Below are positions 32,089 to 40,852 of a DNA stretch of 40,943 nt, piece after piece. The notes beneath the pieces were generated by a model. That model ran no database searches. It worked only from the letters and a program-made list of their open reading frames with translations, and was not told the origin of the DNA. Source of the stretch: Winogradskya humida. Its GTDB lineage: Bacteria; Actinomycetota; Actinomycetes; Mycobacteriales; Micromonosporaceae. Within the stretch, counting starts at the first letter, position 1; each line of letters begins with the position of its first letter. The stretch covers positions 1 through 40,943 of the forward strand of contig NZ_BOMN01000020.1 in the NCBI RefSeq assembly GCF_016862215.1, read 5' to 3'. Made by a program: the position numbers and the translations under genes.

Positions 32089-32170
32089 GGTGAACTAGCC
32101 TCCTAGGATGCCAAAGAGGGTGTGTGCGACGGGTGCGGCCAGATCCGCGGCGAGTGCGGTGCGGACCGGG

Positions 32171-32932
32171 TCAGGCGAAGCCGCCGTTGCTGAGCAGGAG
32201 CTGACCGTTGATCCATTGGCCCTGGGGTGAGCACAGGAAGTCCACGAGGTGGGCGGTGTCCTGCGGGGTGCCGAGGCGGCCGAGAGGGGTCTGCCGGATG
32301 CCGTTCTGCCGGATCGGGTCGCTCATCCAGCCGGTGTCGATGGGGCCGGGGTTGACGACGTTGGAGCTGATGCCGAGGTGTGCCAGCTCGTGGGCGGCGG
32401 CGAGGGTGATCCGGTCCAACGCGCCCTTGCTGGCACCGTACGGCAGGTTGCCGACGGTGTGGTCGCTGGTCAGGGCGATGATGCGCCCGGCGCCGTGCAT
32501 GCCGCGGAACCGGCGGCCGTGCTCGCGGATCAGCAGCCATGTCGCCCGGGTGTTGACGGCGAAGTGGCGGTCGAAGCTCTCGATGGTGGTGTTGAGGATC
32601 GTGGAGTCGACCGACTCGCAGTGGCACATCACCAGGGCGGTGACGGGGCCCAGCCGGCGCTCCGCCTCGTCGAAGATCGCGGCCGGGGCGGACGTGTCGG
32701 CCAGGTCCGCCTCGATCGCGGCGACGGCGGCGCCCTGCCCGGCGAGCGTGGCGCTGATGGTTTCCGCAGCGCCGGCCTCGGCGCCCCAGGTCATACGTTC
32801 GTCGTACGGAACCCAGTAGGAGAACGCGATGTCCCAGCCGGAGGCCGCGAGCTGATGGGCGATCCCCGCGCCGATGCCGGCCGTACGGCCGACGCCGGTG
32901 ATGAGCGCTACCGGCCGGGAAAGCTCTGCCAT
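32171..32932 (-). CDS. Short-chain dehydrogenase/reductase
   Basis: 253-aa SDR with a Rossmann dinucleotide motif ITGVGRTAGIG, the catalytic Ser in IIALTSDHTVG, and Tyr/Lys in LPYGASKGAL; the PGPIDTGWM and ending NGGFA segments are also typical. ATG 32932 (MAELSRPV) with AGGA eight bases upstream is the likely start. The reaction is NAD(P)-dependent oxidation or reduction of an alcohol or ketone; substrate unknown. It lies beside the sensor kinase but is not obviously linked to it. Confidence 0.9.
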   Translation of the reverse strand: MAELSRPVALITGVGRTAGIGAGIAHQLAASGWDIAFSYWVPYDERMTWGAEAGAAETISATLAGQGAAVAAIEADLADTSAPAAIFDEAERRLGPVTALVMCHCESVDSTILNTTIESFDRHFAVNTRATWLLIREHGRRFRGMHGAGRIIALTSDHTVGNLPYGASKGALDRITLAAAHELAHLGISSNVVNPGPIDTGWMSDPIRQNGIRQTPLGRLGTPQDTAHLVDFLCSPQGQWINGQLLLSNGGFA

Positions 32933-32978
32933 GGCCAGGATCCTGGCCGACGGCCCTCGGCCGGGCAATCGATTTACC

Positions 32979-35105
32979 TCAGGTCAGCGGGACGGCCTTC
33001 TGCGAGCTGAGGGATTCACCCGGGGTGTGGGCGGGGTGGTGGGTGGTGCCGCTGCCGGCGGGGAGGTAGATCGTGAAGGTGGTGGCGGCCTCGTCGGGTT
33101 CGCTGACGGTGAGGTTGCCGCCGTGCTGTTCGATGATGGCCCGCGCGAGGGTGAGGCCCAGGCCGGTGCCGGGCAGGCCGTGGTGCAGGCTGTCGCCCGT
33201 ACGGTAGAAAAGGTCGAAGATGCGGACATGCTCGTCGGCGGGGATGCGGGCGCCGGTGTTGGTGACCGACAGCACGGCGGTGTCTTCGTCGGCGTGGACG
33301 ACGATGCCGACGGTGCTGTCCGGCGGGGCCCAGGTCAGGGCGTTGCGCAGGAGCTCGTCGATGACTTCGCGGAGGCGTTCGGGGTCGCCGTCGATCGGGA
33401 CCAGGGGCAGTGCGGTGAGGTCGACGTTCGCGGCGGGGTTGCCGGCACGGGCGTTGTCGGCCGCCTCCCGGGCGATCTCCGCCAGGTCCATGCGCCGGGG
33501 CTGCAGGGCGATGTGCCCGGAGCGGGTGCCCGCGACGTCGAGCAGCTTCGCGATCAGGGTGTGCAGGTCCGTGGCGCGCCGGTGCATCACGTCGAGCATC
33601 TGCCCGCGCTCCTCGGCGGAGAGGCCGGGGTCGGTGCGCATCATGTCGGTGTAGGCCTGGATGGCGGTCAGCGGCGTACGCAGTTCGTGCCCGACAAGCG
33701 CGATGTACTCGTCCCGGGTGGCCTCGAGCTCGGCGGCGTACTGTTCGGCGCGCCGGCGTTCGAGGAACTCACCGAGGTGCGCGGCGATGCCCGTCATGAC
33801 AGCGGTGCGCATGTCGTCGGGGGTCTCGAAGTTGTCGCTGTAGCAGACGAGCACGCCGAGCACGATGTTCCCGCTGGGCAGTGGAACCGCGAGCGCGGAT
33901 CGAAGCGGGAGCCACTGCGCGGTCTGCTGCAACGCGGCCGGGTCGGCAGCGAGGTTGGTCGTCCAGATCGGATCCGTGACTGCCCAGGCCTTGCCCGGGA
34001 TGCCGATTCCTTTGTGGAGCCGGTCGGGGAGATCCTGATTGTCGCCGGTGCCGGACCAGAGGGCTTTGCGGCGCAGGACCTCGCCGACGGCGTCGACGGT
34101 CCAGAACTCGGTGACCGTCCAGCCGAGCATGTCGCCGATGTGCTCCACGGCCTGTTTGAGCAGATGGTCGGGCGGTTCGGGCTTGGACAGCAGGTGGGCG
34201 ATCAGCCGTTCGCATTCCTTCAGCTTCTCGGCGCGTTTCGCCCGGGTGATCTCGTGTACGGCGATCACGGCGGCGAGCTGGCCACCGTCGGTGACCGGCT
34301 CCCCGTGGATCCGCAGCGTACGGGCGGTGACGCCGTCGGCCTTGGCGACGATCAGCATGTTGTGCACGGGCTCGCCGCGCAGCAGCATCTGGGTGGGCAG
34401 GTCGTCGTGCGCGAGAACGTTGCCGACCGCGTCGGAGAAGACGAAACCGCTGTACCGCCGGGCCCAGTGGTCCACCGGTTCCGTGTGGTCGGGCAGCGCG
34501 AACAGCTCCCGGGCGCTGCGGTTCGTCAGCACCGCCCGGCCCTCGCGGTCGCAGCCGACGACGGCGGTGTCGAGGCTGTTCAGGACGGCCATCAGCGTCT
34601 GGTTCTGTTCCTGCAGCCGTTGCCGCGTGAAGACCCCCGACTCGGCCTGGAACGTCGGCCGCAGCGCGTCCGCGAGGTCCTGCTGGGAGACGTCCCCGAG
34701 CTTCGCGCGTACGTATTCGGTGACGTCGTCGGCCCTTTGCATGAGCAACGTCAGGTCACCGTCAATCCCGAGCACCGGCGCGTTGATCACCGCCCAGTAC
34801 CGGTTCGTGAACTCGTCGTCGTGGCCGGCCACGGCGTATTTCTGGATCGGCATGACCTCGATGGCGAGCTGCTCGCGAACCCGTCGCAGCGACCCACCCA
34901 CGTTGTCGACCCCGGAAGCATCGGGGTCCGTGGGATCGTCGGGGAACACGTCGAAGAGTTTGCGGCCGAGGAGCATCTCCCGGCTGACGCCGGTCGTCGT
35001 CAGGTAGTAGTCGCTGACCGCGACGATCGTCAGGTCCGGAGCCATCGCGAGCAGTGCGACCGGTGCGCACTCGAACAGCCGCCGGTAGTCCAGCTCAGCA
35101 TCCAC
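32979..35105 (-). CDS. PAS-PAS-GAF sensor histidine kinase
   Basis: 708-aa cytoplasmic-looking kinase with no clear membrane helices. Domains in order are PAS (about 5-130), second PAS (about 165-290), GAF (about 300-450), HisKA with His473 (GHELRTPLTAIQ) and HATPase (about 575-695: N box ELLRNALTWAP, G1 NTGARI, G2 GTGLGLTLA). The sensing part therefore detects a soluble or bound ligand. There is no adjacent response regulator. It is close in composition to actinobacterial bacteriophytochrome-related and orphan kinases but has no GAF Cys signature of a bilin protein that I could confirm. Confidence 0.93.
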   Translation of the reverse strand: MDAELDYRRLFECAPVALLAMAPDLTIVAVSDYYLTTTGVSREMLLGRKLFDVFPDDPTDPDASGVDNVGGSLRRVREQLAIEVMPIQKYAVAGHDDEFTNRYWAVINAPVLGIDGDLTLLMQRADDVTEYVRAKLGDVSQQDLADALRPTFQAESGVFTRQRLQEQNQTLMAVLNSLDTAVVGCDREGRAVLTNRSARELFALPDHTEPVDHWARRYSGFVFSDAVGNVLAHDDLPTQMLLRGEPVHNMLIVAKADGVTARTLRIHGEPVTDGGQLAAVIAVHEITRAKRAEKLKECERLIAHLLSKPEPPDHLLKQAVEHIGDMLGWTVTEFWTVDAVGEVLRRKALWSGTGDNQDLPDRLHKGIGIPGKAWAVTDPIWTTNLAADPAALQQTAQWLPLRSALAVPLPSGNIVLGVLVCYSDNFETPDDMRTAVMTGIAAHLGEFLERRRAEQYAAELEATRDEYIALVGHELRTPLTAIQAYTDMMRTDPGLSAEERGQMLDVMHRRATDLHTLIAKLLDVAGTRSGHIALQPRRMDLAEIAREAADNARAGNPAANVDLTALPLVPIDGDPERLREVIDELLRNALTWAPPDSTVGIVVHADEDTAVLSVTNTGARIPADEHVRIFDLFYRTGDSLHHGLPGTGLGLTLARAIIEQHGGNLTVSEPDEAATTFTIYLPAGSGTTHHPAHTPGESLSSQKAVPLT

Positions 35106-35195
35106 GTCAGCTCCGACTTCTCGCCGCCTGCCCTCACTGAGGGACGTTAGGCGAGATTTGCGAAGTTTGTGGTGAAAGTGGGCTTTCCAGAAAAT

Positions 35196-37229
35196 CTACT
35201 TCGCGATGGGTACGCCGTCCTCGTCGCGAACCGTCACCGGCGGCAGTCCCGGGGCCGGTGCGGTGCCGGGGACCTCGCCGCGGGCCACGGCACCGGGGGC
35301 CTTGTCGCGTTCGATGCCCGCGGCGGCGTACGCGTCGTCCTCGTCCAGGGTCTCGGACTGCAGCAACCGCTCCGCCAACCGGCTCAGCTGGTCGCGATGG
35401 GAGCCGAGCAGGCTGAGCGCCTGGGCGTAGCACTCCTCGACGATCTTGCGGACCTCGGCGTCGATCAGCTCCTTGGTGGCCGGGGCCACGCCGTCGAGAC
35501 CGAGCGGGGACTCGCTGCCCGGCGGGGGCAGCACCGTCACCGGGCCGATCGCCTCGGACATGCCCCAGCGGCCCACCATCTGCCGGGCGATGTTGCTGAC
35601 CTGGTCGAGGTCGCTCTCCGCACCGGTGGTCATGTCGCCGAAGACGACCTCCTCGGCCGCACGCCCGCCGAGCGCACCGATGATGCGGCCCTTGAGGTAT
35701 TCCGCGGAGTAGCCGTAGCGGTCGGTGGACGGGCTCTGGAACGTGACGCCGAGCGCCTGGCCACGCGGGATGATCGAGATCTTGCGGACCGGGTCGGCGC
35801 CGGGGGTGAGCATGCCGAGCAGGGCATGACCCGATTCGTGGTACGCCGTGCGGCGGCGCTCGTCCTGGGTCAGCATGATGCCGCGCACCGTGCCGAGGAC
35901 GATCTTCTCGAGCGCGTCGCTGAAGTCCGCGCCGACGACGGTCTCGTGCTTGCGCCGCGCCGCGAGCAGGGCTGCCTCGTTGACGAGGTTCTTCAGGTCG
36001 GCGCCGACCATGCCGGGCGTCGTCGAGGCGATCGCGGCCAGGTCGACGTCGGGGCCGAGCGGGACGCCCCGGGTGTGCACCTCGAGGATCTTGCGGCGCC
36101 CGTCCAGGTCGGGCGGGCTGACCGTGACCCGGCGGTCGAACCGGCCCGGGCGCAGCAGTGCCTTGTCGAGGATCTCGGGGCGGTTCGTCGCGGCCAGCAC
36201 GACCACGCCCTCGCTGCCGGTGAAGCCGTCCATCTCGGTGAGGATCTGGTTGAGGGTCTGCTCGCGCTCGTCGTTGCCGCCGAGCGACTGCGCGCCGCCG
36301 CGGGCCCGGCCGATCGCGTCCAGCTCGTCGATGAAGATGATCGACGGCGCGACCTTCTTGGCCTGGTCGAACAGGTCACGGACCCGGCTGGCGCCGACAC
36401 CGACGATCATCTCGATGAACTCCGACGCCGACATCGAGAAGAACGGCACCTGCGCCTCGCCGGCCACGGCCCGGGCGAGCAGCGTCTTGCCGGTGCCGGG
36501 CGGGCCGGAGAGCAGCACGCCGTGCGGGATCTGCGCGCCCAGCTTGCGATAGCGCTCCGGCTCGCGCAGGAAGTCGACGATCTCGGTGACCTCCTGCTCG
36601 ACCTCCTCGATCCCGGCGACGTCGGCGAACGTCGTGCGGGTGGTGGTGTCGGGCTGGTAAAGCTTGGCCCGAGACCGGCCGAACCCGCCGATGCCACCGC
36701 CACCGGCCGCGGCGGCACCCCGGCGCAGGAACCAGATCAGCAGCCCCACCAGCAGCAGCGTCGGCCCGAACCCGACGAGCAGCTGCTGCCAGATCGGCGC
36801 GGGCGCGTCCGGTGGGTTCGCGTTGACCTGCACGCCGTCGGTCTGCAGCTTCGTGAACAGGCTGTCGTCGGCGAACGACGGGCGCTGCGTGGTGAACCGG
36901 GTGACCTTCTCGGCCTTCTTCTCGCCGACCGGCGTGTAGGAGGCCTCCTTCTTCATGCTGCCCTCGATGGTGTCCCCGGTCGAGGTGATGTCCCCGATGT
37001 TCTTCGCGTCCACCTGGGTGAGGAAGTAGGTGTACGAGACGGCGGTGCGCTCGGGCGGCGCCAGGATGAACGACGAGACGATCCAGTTGACGGCGAGCAG
37101 CGCCAGCAGCAGCCACCCGAACCGCATCCAGGCCGGGCGTTGCTTCGGCGCCGGGGTGCCGGGCGCGCCACCGGGGTGTCCCTCCACCTTCCAGGGCGGT
37201 GGGGGAGCGGGGTCCTTCGGGGACGTCAT
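35196..37229 (-). CDS. ftsH: ATP-dependent zinc metalloprotease FtsH
   Basis: 677-aa membrane-anchored AAA protease that degrades misfolded and regulatory membrane proteins. A Pro-rich N-terminus precedes TM1 (about 37-57), an extracytoplasmic region, TM2 (about 146-168), an AAA module with Walker A GPPGTGKT at 242-249, Walker [33 protein letters not shown], and the peptidase domain with HESGH at 464-468. The C-terminal tail is Pro/Gly-rich. Motifs and length are standard for actinobacterial FtsH. The [10 protein letters not shown] and [11 protein letters not shown] pore blocks are intact. No neighbours (folE, hpt, tilS) of the usual ftsH cluster are present, so it may be a second copy in the genome. 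Confidence 0.97.
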   Translation of the reverse strand: MTSPKDPAPPPPWKVEGHPGGAPGTPAPKQRPAWMRFGWLLLALLAVNWIVSSFILAPPERTAVSYTYFLTQVDAKNIGDITSTGDTIEGSMKKEASYTPVGEKKAEKVTRFTTQRPSFADDSLFTKLQTDGVQVNANPPDAPAPIWQQLLVGFGPTLLLVGLLIWFLRRGAAAAGGGGIGGFGRSRAKLYQPDTTTRTTFADVAGIEEVEQEVTEIVDFLREPERYRKLGAQIPHGVLLSGPPGTGKTLLARAVAGEAQVPFFSMSASEFIEMIVGVGASRVRDLFDQAKKVAPSIIFIDELDAIGRARGGAQSLGGNDEREQTLNQILTEMDGFTGSEGVVVLAATNRPEILDKALLRPGRFDRRVTVSPPDLDGRRKILEVHTRGVPLGPDVDLAAIASTTPGMVGADLKNLVNEAALLAARRKHETVVGADFSDALEKIVLGTVRGIMLTQDERRRTAYHESGHALLGMLTPGADPVRKISIIPRGQALGVTFQSPSTDRYGYSAEYLKGRIIGALGGRAAEEVVFGDMTTGAESDLDQVSNIARQMVGRWGMSEAIGPVTVLPPPGSESPLGLDGVAPATKELIDAEVRKIVEECYAQALSLLGSHRDQLSRLAERLLQSETLDEDDAYAAAGIERDKAPGAVARGEVPGTAPAPGLPPVTVRDEDGVPIAK

Positions 37230-37320
37230 GACGCGAGACTAGCGCTGCAAACCGCCGGTGGCCCGCCCTCGTGATCCGCGATACTCGCCACATCGCCGAC
37301 CGCATCACCGACCGTATCGT

Positions 37321-37380
37321 TCACCACAGCGCTCGCCGGATTGCTCACCACAGCGCTCGCCAGGTCGGTCACCACATCGC
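37321..37380. repeat. 24-bp repeat covering a stop codon
   Basis: The landmark tcaccaca recurs at 37321, 37345 and 37369. The third copy is the end of the minus-strand cyclase gene, and its TCA (37369-37371) is the cyclase stop codon. Confidence 0.85.
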
Positions 37381-38151
37381 GAAGATGCGGGCCTGTCCGC
37401 CGGAGCCTTGCTCGAAGGGGAGCAGCCCGACCATGATCGTCGCCCCGTGCCGGGGGATGGAGCTGAGATTGGCGAGGTTCTCGAGGCCGTAACGGTCGGC
37501 GCCGGTCAGCGTCACGTGCACGGGGAACTCCTCGGAATCCCCCGGGTCGATGCTCAGCGTGTCGACGCCGAGGCTACGGATGTGCCGCTTCTCCAGCAGC
37601 CACTCGCAGGCGTCCGCGCTGAAACCGGGGAAGTGCAGGACACCCCGGGCGTCCGTGCCGCGGTACGCGTCCGTCGAGCCCGCCTTCACGCCCCAGCCCG
37701 AGTACATCAGCACAGCGGCGTCGCGCGGGATTTTCGCGTACCGTCGCTCAAACGCCCTGAGGTCGGCGACCGTGACCTGAGCGTCGGGGTTCTCCGCGGC
37801 CTTGGCCGCGATGTCCACCACGACGGCCGGCGTGATCAGCTCGTCGGGGGTGAGCTCGGTGGAGAGCCGCCCGCCCTCGGTGAAGTGGCCGGGCGCGTCC
37901 ACATGGGTCCCGGTGTGCTCAACCAGGCGCCACTCCTGCATGTAATAACCATCATCCGCAATCGTGGTGTACGCGCTGCGGCGAGCCTCCTCACCGTCGG
38001 CGAACGGCGGGAACGCCGTGGTGATCGGGTACGTGAGGTCGGCAAGACCCCGCTTCCCGGACGCGGCCGCCGGCACGCCGAAGGCCATCCCCCCGACGGC
38101 GGCAGCGGCTCCGGTCAGGGCAGCGCGGCGGCTCAGCGAATGGGTGCACAT
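37369..38151 (-). CDS. Tat-exported cyclase-family hydrolase (KynB-like)
   Basis: 260-aa protein of the putative cyclase/kynurenine-formamidase-like family. An N-terminal twin-arginine signal (SRRAALTGAAAAVGG) suggests export, unusual for KynB itself. The metal and catalytic block HTGTHVDAPGHF and the downstream GVDTLSIDPGDS-like segment are present. Family members use a divalent metal to hydrolyse N-formyl-kynurenine, isatin or polyketide-type ring bonds. With Tat export and no kynurenine genes nearby, an extracytoplasmic substrate is more likely. The stop lies in a 24-bp repeat. Confidence 0.85.
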   Translation of the reverse strand: MCTHSLSRRAALTGAAAAVGGMAFGVPAAASGKRGLADLTYPITTAFPPFADGEEARRSAYTTIADDGYYMQEWRLVEHTGTHVDAPGHFTEGGRLSTELTPDELITPAVVVDIAAKAAENPDAQVTVADLRAFERRYAKIPRDAAVLMYSGWGVKAGSTDAYRGTDARGVLHFPGFSADACEWLLEKRHIRSLGVDTLSIDPGDSEEFPVHVTLTGADRYGLENLANLSSIPRHGATIMVGLLPFEQGSGGQARIFAMW

Positions 38152-38320
38152 ACCCGCACCCTAGACCGGTACGCGGCTGCGCACGTCCCCGATCCGGGTC
38201 CGCGGGGCATCACCACCGCAGACCCGGTCGGAGCGCCGATGCTTTACCGGCCACGGGCTCTGCTTCCACCAGGCCCGCATGTCACGGGTCCCTGTTCCGT
38301 CAGGCCCGCCGGCCGGCCAC

Positions 38321-38416
38321 GGGCCTCTGTCGGTCAGGGCCTCTGTCGGTCAGGGCCGCCTGTCGGTCAGGGCCGCCTGTCGGTCAGGGCCGCCGGCCGC
38401 CGGCTCGTGACGGTCA
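38321..38416. repeat. 16/17-bp tandem array up to the PspC stop
   Basis: Four copies (16, 16, 17 and 17 bp; core ctgtcggtcaggg) end near 38397. A degenerate copy (cggtcaggcgg) contains the TCA at 38414-38416, which is the stop codon of the minus-strand PspC gene. Confidence 0.85.
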
Positions 38417-38623
38417 GGCGGACGGCATCAGGATCCAGAGCAGCGGGTAGATCAGGAACTGGCTGCCGGGGATCACGAGCAGGGTCACCGCGAAGATGGC
38501 GCGTGCGAGCCACGGGTCGAGGCCGAAGCGCTGCGCCAGCCCCGCGCACACACCGCCGAGGATGCGGCCCTCACGCGGCCGGACCAGGCCCTGACGGGTC
38601 ATCGAATCGGAGAACGAGTTCAT
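38414..38623 (-). CDS. PspC-domain protein
   Basis: 69-aa membrane protein matching the PspC domain: GRILGGVCAGLAQRFG, then DPWLARAIFAVTLL, and a second hydrophobic run FLIYPLLWILMP. Such small proteins sit in the membrane and often take part in envelope-stress signalling. AAGGG stands about eight bases before ATG 38623. The stop lies in repeat DNA, so the C-terminus (MPSA) is set by the repeat. Confidence 0.9.
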   Translation of the reverse strand: MNSFSDSMTRQGLVRPREGRILGGVCAGLAQRFGLDPWLARAIFAVTLLVIPGSQFLIYPLLWILMPSA

Positions 38624-38725
38624 GGTCGCTGCCCTTCGGGTCACTCACTGTGCTGACCTCTCAAGAGTGGGCGCCCGCGTACCCCAGAAACATCGGGATC
38701 CGCCCCTGACCCGACCCTGAGATCC

Positions 38726-39076
38726 TCAGGTGTGCAGGTGGTGACGCCAGTCGTCGGGCACGGACCCCTCAGGCCCCGGGACCGTCTGCTCGAGCGGGTG
38801 GTGCTGCGGGGCCGCGAGGTGCTCCCCGGCCACGGCGTCATCGGTCTCGAAGCTGTAGAACCAGCTCTCACCGGGCTCGAAGGACCGGATCACCGGGTGC
38901 CCGGTCTCCTTGAAATGGGCGGTCGCATGCTGCGAGGGGGAGGTGTCACAACAGCCGATGTGCCCGCACTCCGCGCACCGGCGCAGATGGAACCACCATC
39001 CGCCATCCGCGAGACACTCGACGCAGCCGGTACCCGACGGCGGGACATCGGGCCGGATCCCGAATTCACTCTTCAT
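38726..39076 (-). CDS. UBP-type zinc-finger protein
   Basis: 116-aa protein whose first 65 residues match the UBP/ZnF zinc-finger fold: CVECLADGG, RRCAECGHIGCCD, QHATAHFKETGHPVI. The Cys/His ligands for zinc are all visible. In eukaryotes this fold binds ubiquitin C-termini; in actinobacteria small stand-alone versions are common and their role is unknown. ATG 39076 overlaps the TGA of a small upstream minus-strand ORF (ATGA), and the 18-bp repeat lies directly before the start. Confidence 0.9.
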   Translation of the reverse strand: MKSEFGIRPDVPPSGTGCVECLADGGWWFHLRRCAECGHIGCCDTSPSQHATAHFKETGHPVIRSFEPGESWFYSFETDDAVAGEHLAAPQHHPLEQTVPGPEGSVPDDWRHHLHT

Positions 39077-39077
39077 A

Positions 39078-39130
39078 CCGCCCAGTCTTCCAGGTCCGCC
39101 CAGTCTTCCAGGTCCGCCCAGTCTCCGACT
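39078..39130. repeat. 18-bp tandem repeat next to a start codon
   Basis: Copies start at 39078, 39096 and 39114 (ccgcccagtcttccaggt). They directly precede the zinc-finger gene's start. In one minus-strand frame the repeat reads DWADLE. Confidence 0.85.
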
Positions 39131-39242
39131 CTGTCGGTCTTGCGGGGCCGGCTGGGTGCCGCTGGGGTGCTAGTTGCCCACTCCGGCGCCGGAAACGCGG
39201 GAAAACCTGGCCCTGCTGCCGGTCGGAGCCGATAACTCAGTC

Positions 39243-40676
39243 GTGCGTACCCCATCGGTGATTCTTGTCCCAGCGCTCGCAGTGGCCTGCCTCACGGCCT
39301 CGGCCACCCCCGCCCCTGCCTTTGCTGGCCCTGCGGTTACCGCCGACGGCGCTACGGTGACCACGCTCGCACAGCTCGTCGACGCCACGGGAAGGCCGAC
39401 GTTCGTCGAGGTCAAGGCCCGGACCGCGGCCGAGGAGCGACGACGGGCCGATGCGCTCCCCGGCAGTGCGGGCCACGCCACAGAAGCTGCGGTACGCACA
39501 GCCGCGACCCCTGACGACCCGAGCCGGCCCGTGCAGTGGGCCCTGGACGTCCTGCGCTCCGACGACCTCCCCGCAGTCGACCTGACCGGCCAGCTCATCG
39601 CCGTGGTCGACACCGGCGTGGACGCCGCCCACGAGGACTTCGCCCCCGGCCAGGTCCGCTGCGACCTGGGCACGGACCTCGTCGGTGACACCCTGGACCC
39701 GGCCGGCAACGGCTGCACCGACCCCGAAGGCCACGGCACCCACGTAGCCGGCATCGCCGCCGCCGTCACCAACAACGCCAAGGGAGTCGCCAGCCTCGCC
39801 TCCGGCACCCAGATCCTCCCCGTCCGCGTCCTCGACAAGGACGGAGCAGGCACCTCCACCGCGATCGCCACCGGCATCGTCTACGCCGTCGACCACGGCG
39901 CCACGGTCATCAACATCTCGGCCGCCGGCGACTACTCCGAGGTCTACGACCCTGCCGTCGCCTACGCAACCCAGCACAACGTCCCGGTCGTCGTCGCAGC
40001 CGGCAACAACGGAACCACCGGAAACCAGGCCCTGTGGCCGGCCTCCTCCCCGGGCGCCATCGCCGTAACCGCCATCGACCAGAACGGCACCGTCGCCCCC
40101 TACTCCAACACCAGCGGCGTCGCCGACATCGCCGCCCCCGGCACAGGCATCTACGGCCTGGACGCCAAAACAGGCCGCTACATCTACAAATCCGGCACGT
40201 CGATGGCCTCCCCCGAAGTCGCGGCCTCCGTAGCCCTCTACCGAGCCACCCACCCCACCTCCACCTCCGTCCAGGTCCGCCAGGCCCTCACCGCCACCGC
40301 CCAGGACGCCGGCGAACCAGGCCCCGACGCCCAATACGGCGCAGGCATCGTCAACCCCTACGCCCTGGTCTCCAACAACGTCCCCACCGTCACCATCTCC
40401 AGCCTCAAAGTCACCAAACGAACCCGCATCACCGTCCACGTAGCCGCCTTCAAACCAGGCACCAACGTCACCGTCACCGAGACGTACCGCTACCCCCGAA
40501 AAAACATCTTCATCAGCAAAACCGTCGCCCTCGGCACCGCCCGCGTCAGCCGAGCCGGCACCGCCACCCGCCTCATCAGCCCGGTCCAATCAGCAAAAAC
40601 CGGCACCCTCACCATCCGAGGCACCGCCGCCGACGGCACCAAAATCACCATCACCAACACCATCAAGGTCGGCTAA
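39243..40676 (+). CDS. Secreted S8 (subtilisin-family) peptidase
   Basis: 477-aa exported serine protease. GTG 39243 gives a signal peptide (about 1-30, VILVPALAVACLTAS), and a short pro-region follows. The catalytic domain has Asp123 (VVDTGVD), His164 (GHGTHVAG), the oxyanion Asn (AAGNNG) and Ser320 (GTSMASP). A C-terminal about 100-residue beta domain (ISSLKVTKRTRITVHVAAF and similar) follows. A longer upstream TTG start (39174) is possible but lacks a signal peptide at its N-terminus. The C-terminal domain may bind wall or substrate. Confidence 0.93.
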   Translation: MRTPSVILVPALAVACLTASATPAPAFAGPAVTADGATVTTLAQLVDATGRPTFVEVKARTAAEERRRADALPGSAGHATEAAVRTAATPDDPSRPVQWALDVLRSDDLPAVDLTGQLIAVVDTGVDAAHEDFAPGQVRCDLGTDLVGDTLDPAGNGCTDPEGHGTHVAGIAAAVTNNAKGVASLASGTQILPVRVLDKDGAGTSTAIATGIVYAVDHGATVINISAAGDYSEVYDPAVAYATQHNVPVVVAAGNNGTTGNQALWPASSPGAIAVTAIDQNGTVAPYSNTSGVADIAAPGTGIYGLDAKTGRYIYKSGTSMASPEVAASVALYRATHPTSTSVQVRQALTATAQDAGEPGPDAQYGAGIVNPYALVSNNVPTVTISSLKVTKRTRITVHVAAFKPGTNVTVTETYRYPRKNIFISKTVALGTARVSRAGTATRLISPVQSAKTGTLTIRGTAADGTKITITNTIKVG

Positions 40677-40702
40677 CCCCCGACCCTGCCACGGAGCCCG
40701 TC

Positions 40703-40731
40703 ACGGTAAGGCCGGTCAAAGGGCTTACCGT
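40703..40731 (+). terminator. Hairpin downstream of the S8 peptidase
   Basis: ACGGTAAG (40703-40710) and CTTACCGT (40724-40731) form a perfect 8-bp stem 27 bp beyond the stop. No T-run follows, so this is a weak terminator candidate. Confidence 0.45.
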
Positions 40732-40852
40732 CATGGAGCTGCCGGTCACGGTGGCTTGCGTGCCGGGGATCTGCCGGCTGCGGGTGACGGCGCTTTCCGG
40801 TGCCGGGCTTGTGCCAGTCACGGGATGCTGGGCACAGAGCTCATCATTCGGG

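Noticed and set aside
1961..40589. Very long antisense ORFs opposite the real genes (for example opposite FtsH, the S53 peptidase and the S8 peptidase)
   Set aside because: Typical shadows of GC-rich genes: Arg/Gly/Val-rich, no motifs, and the opposite strand has complete families.
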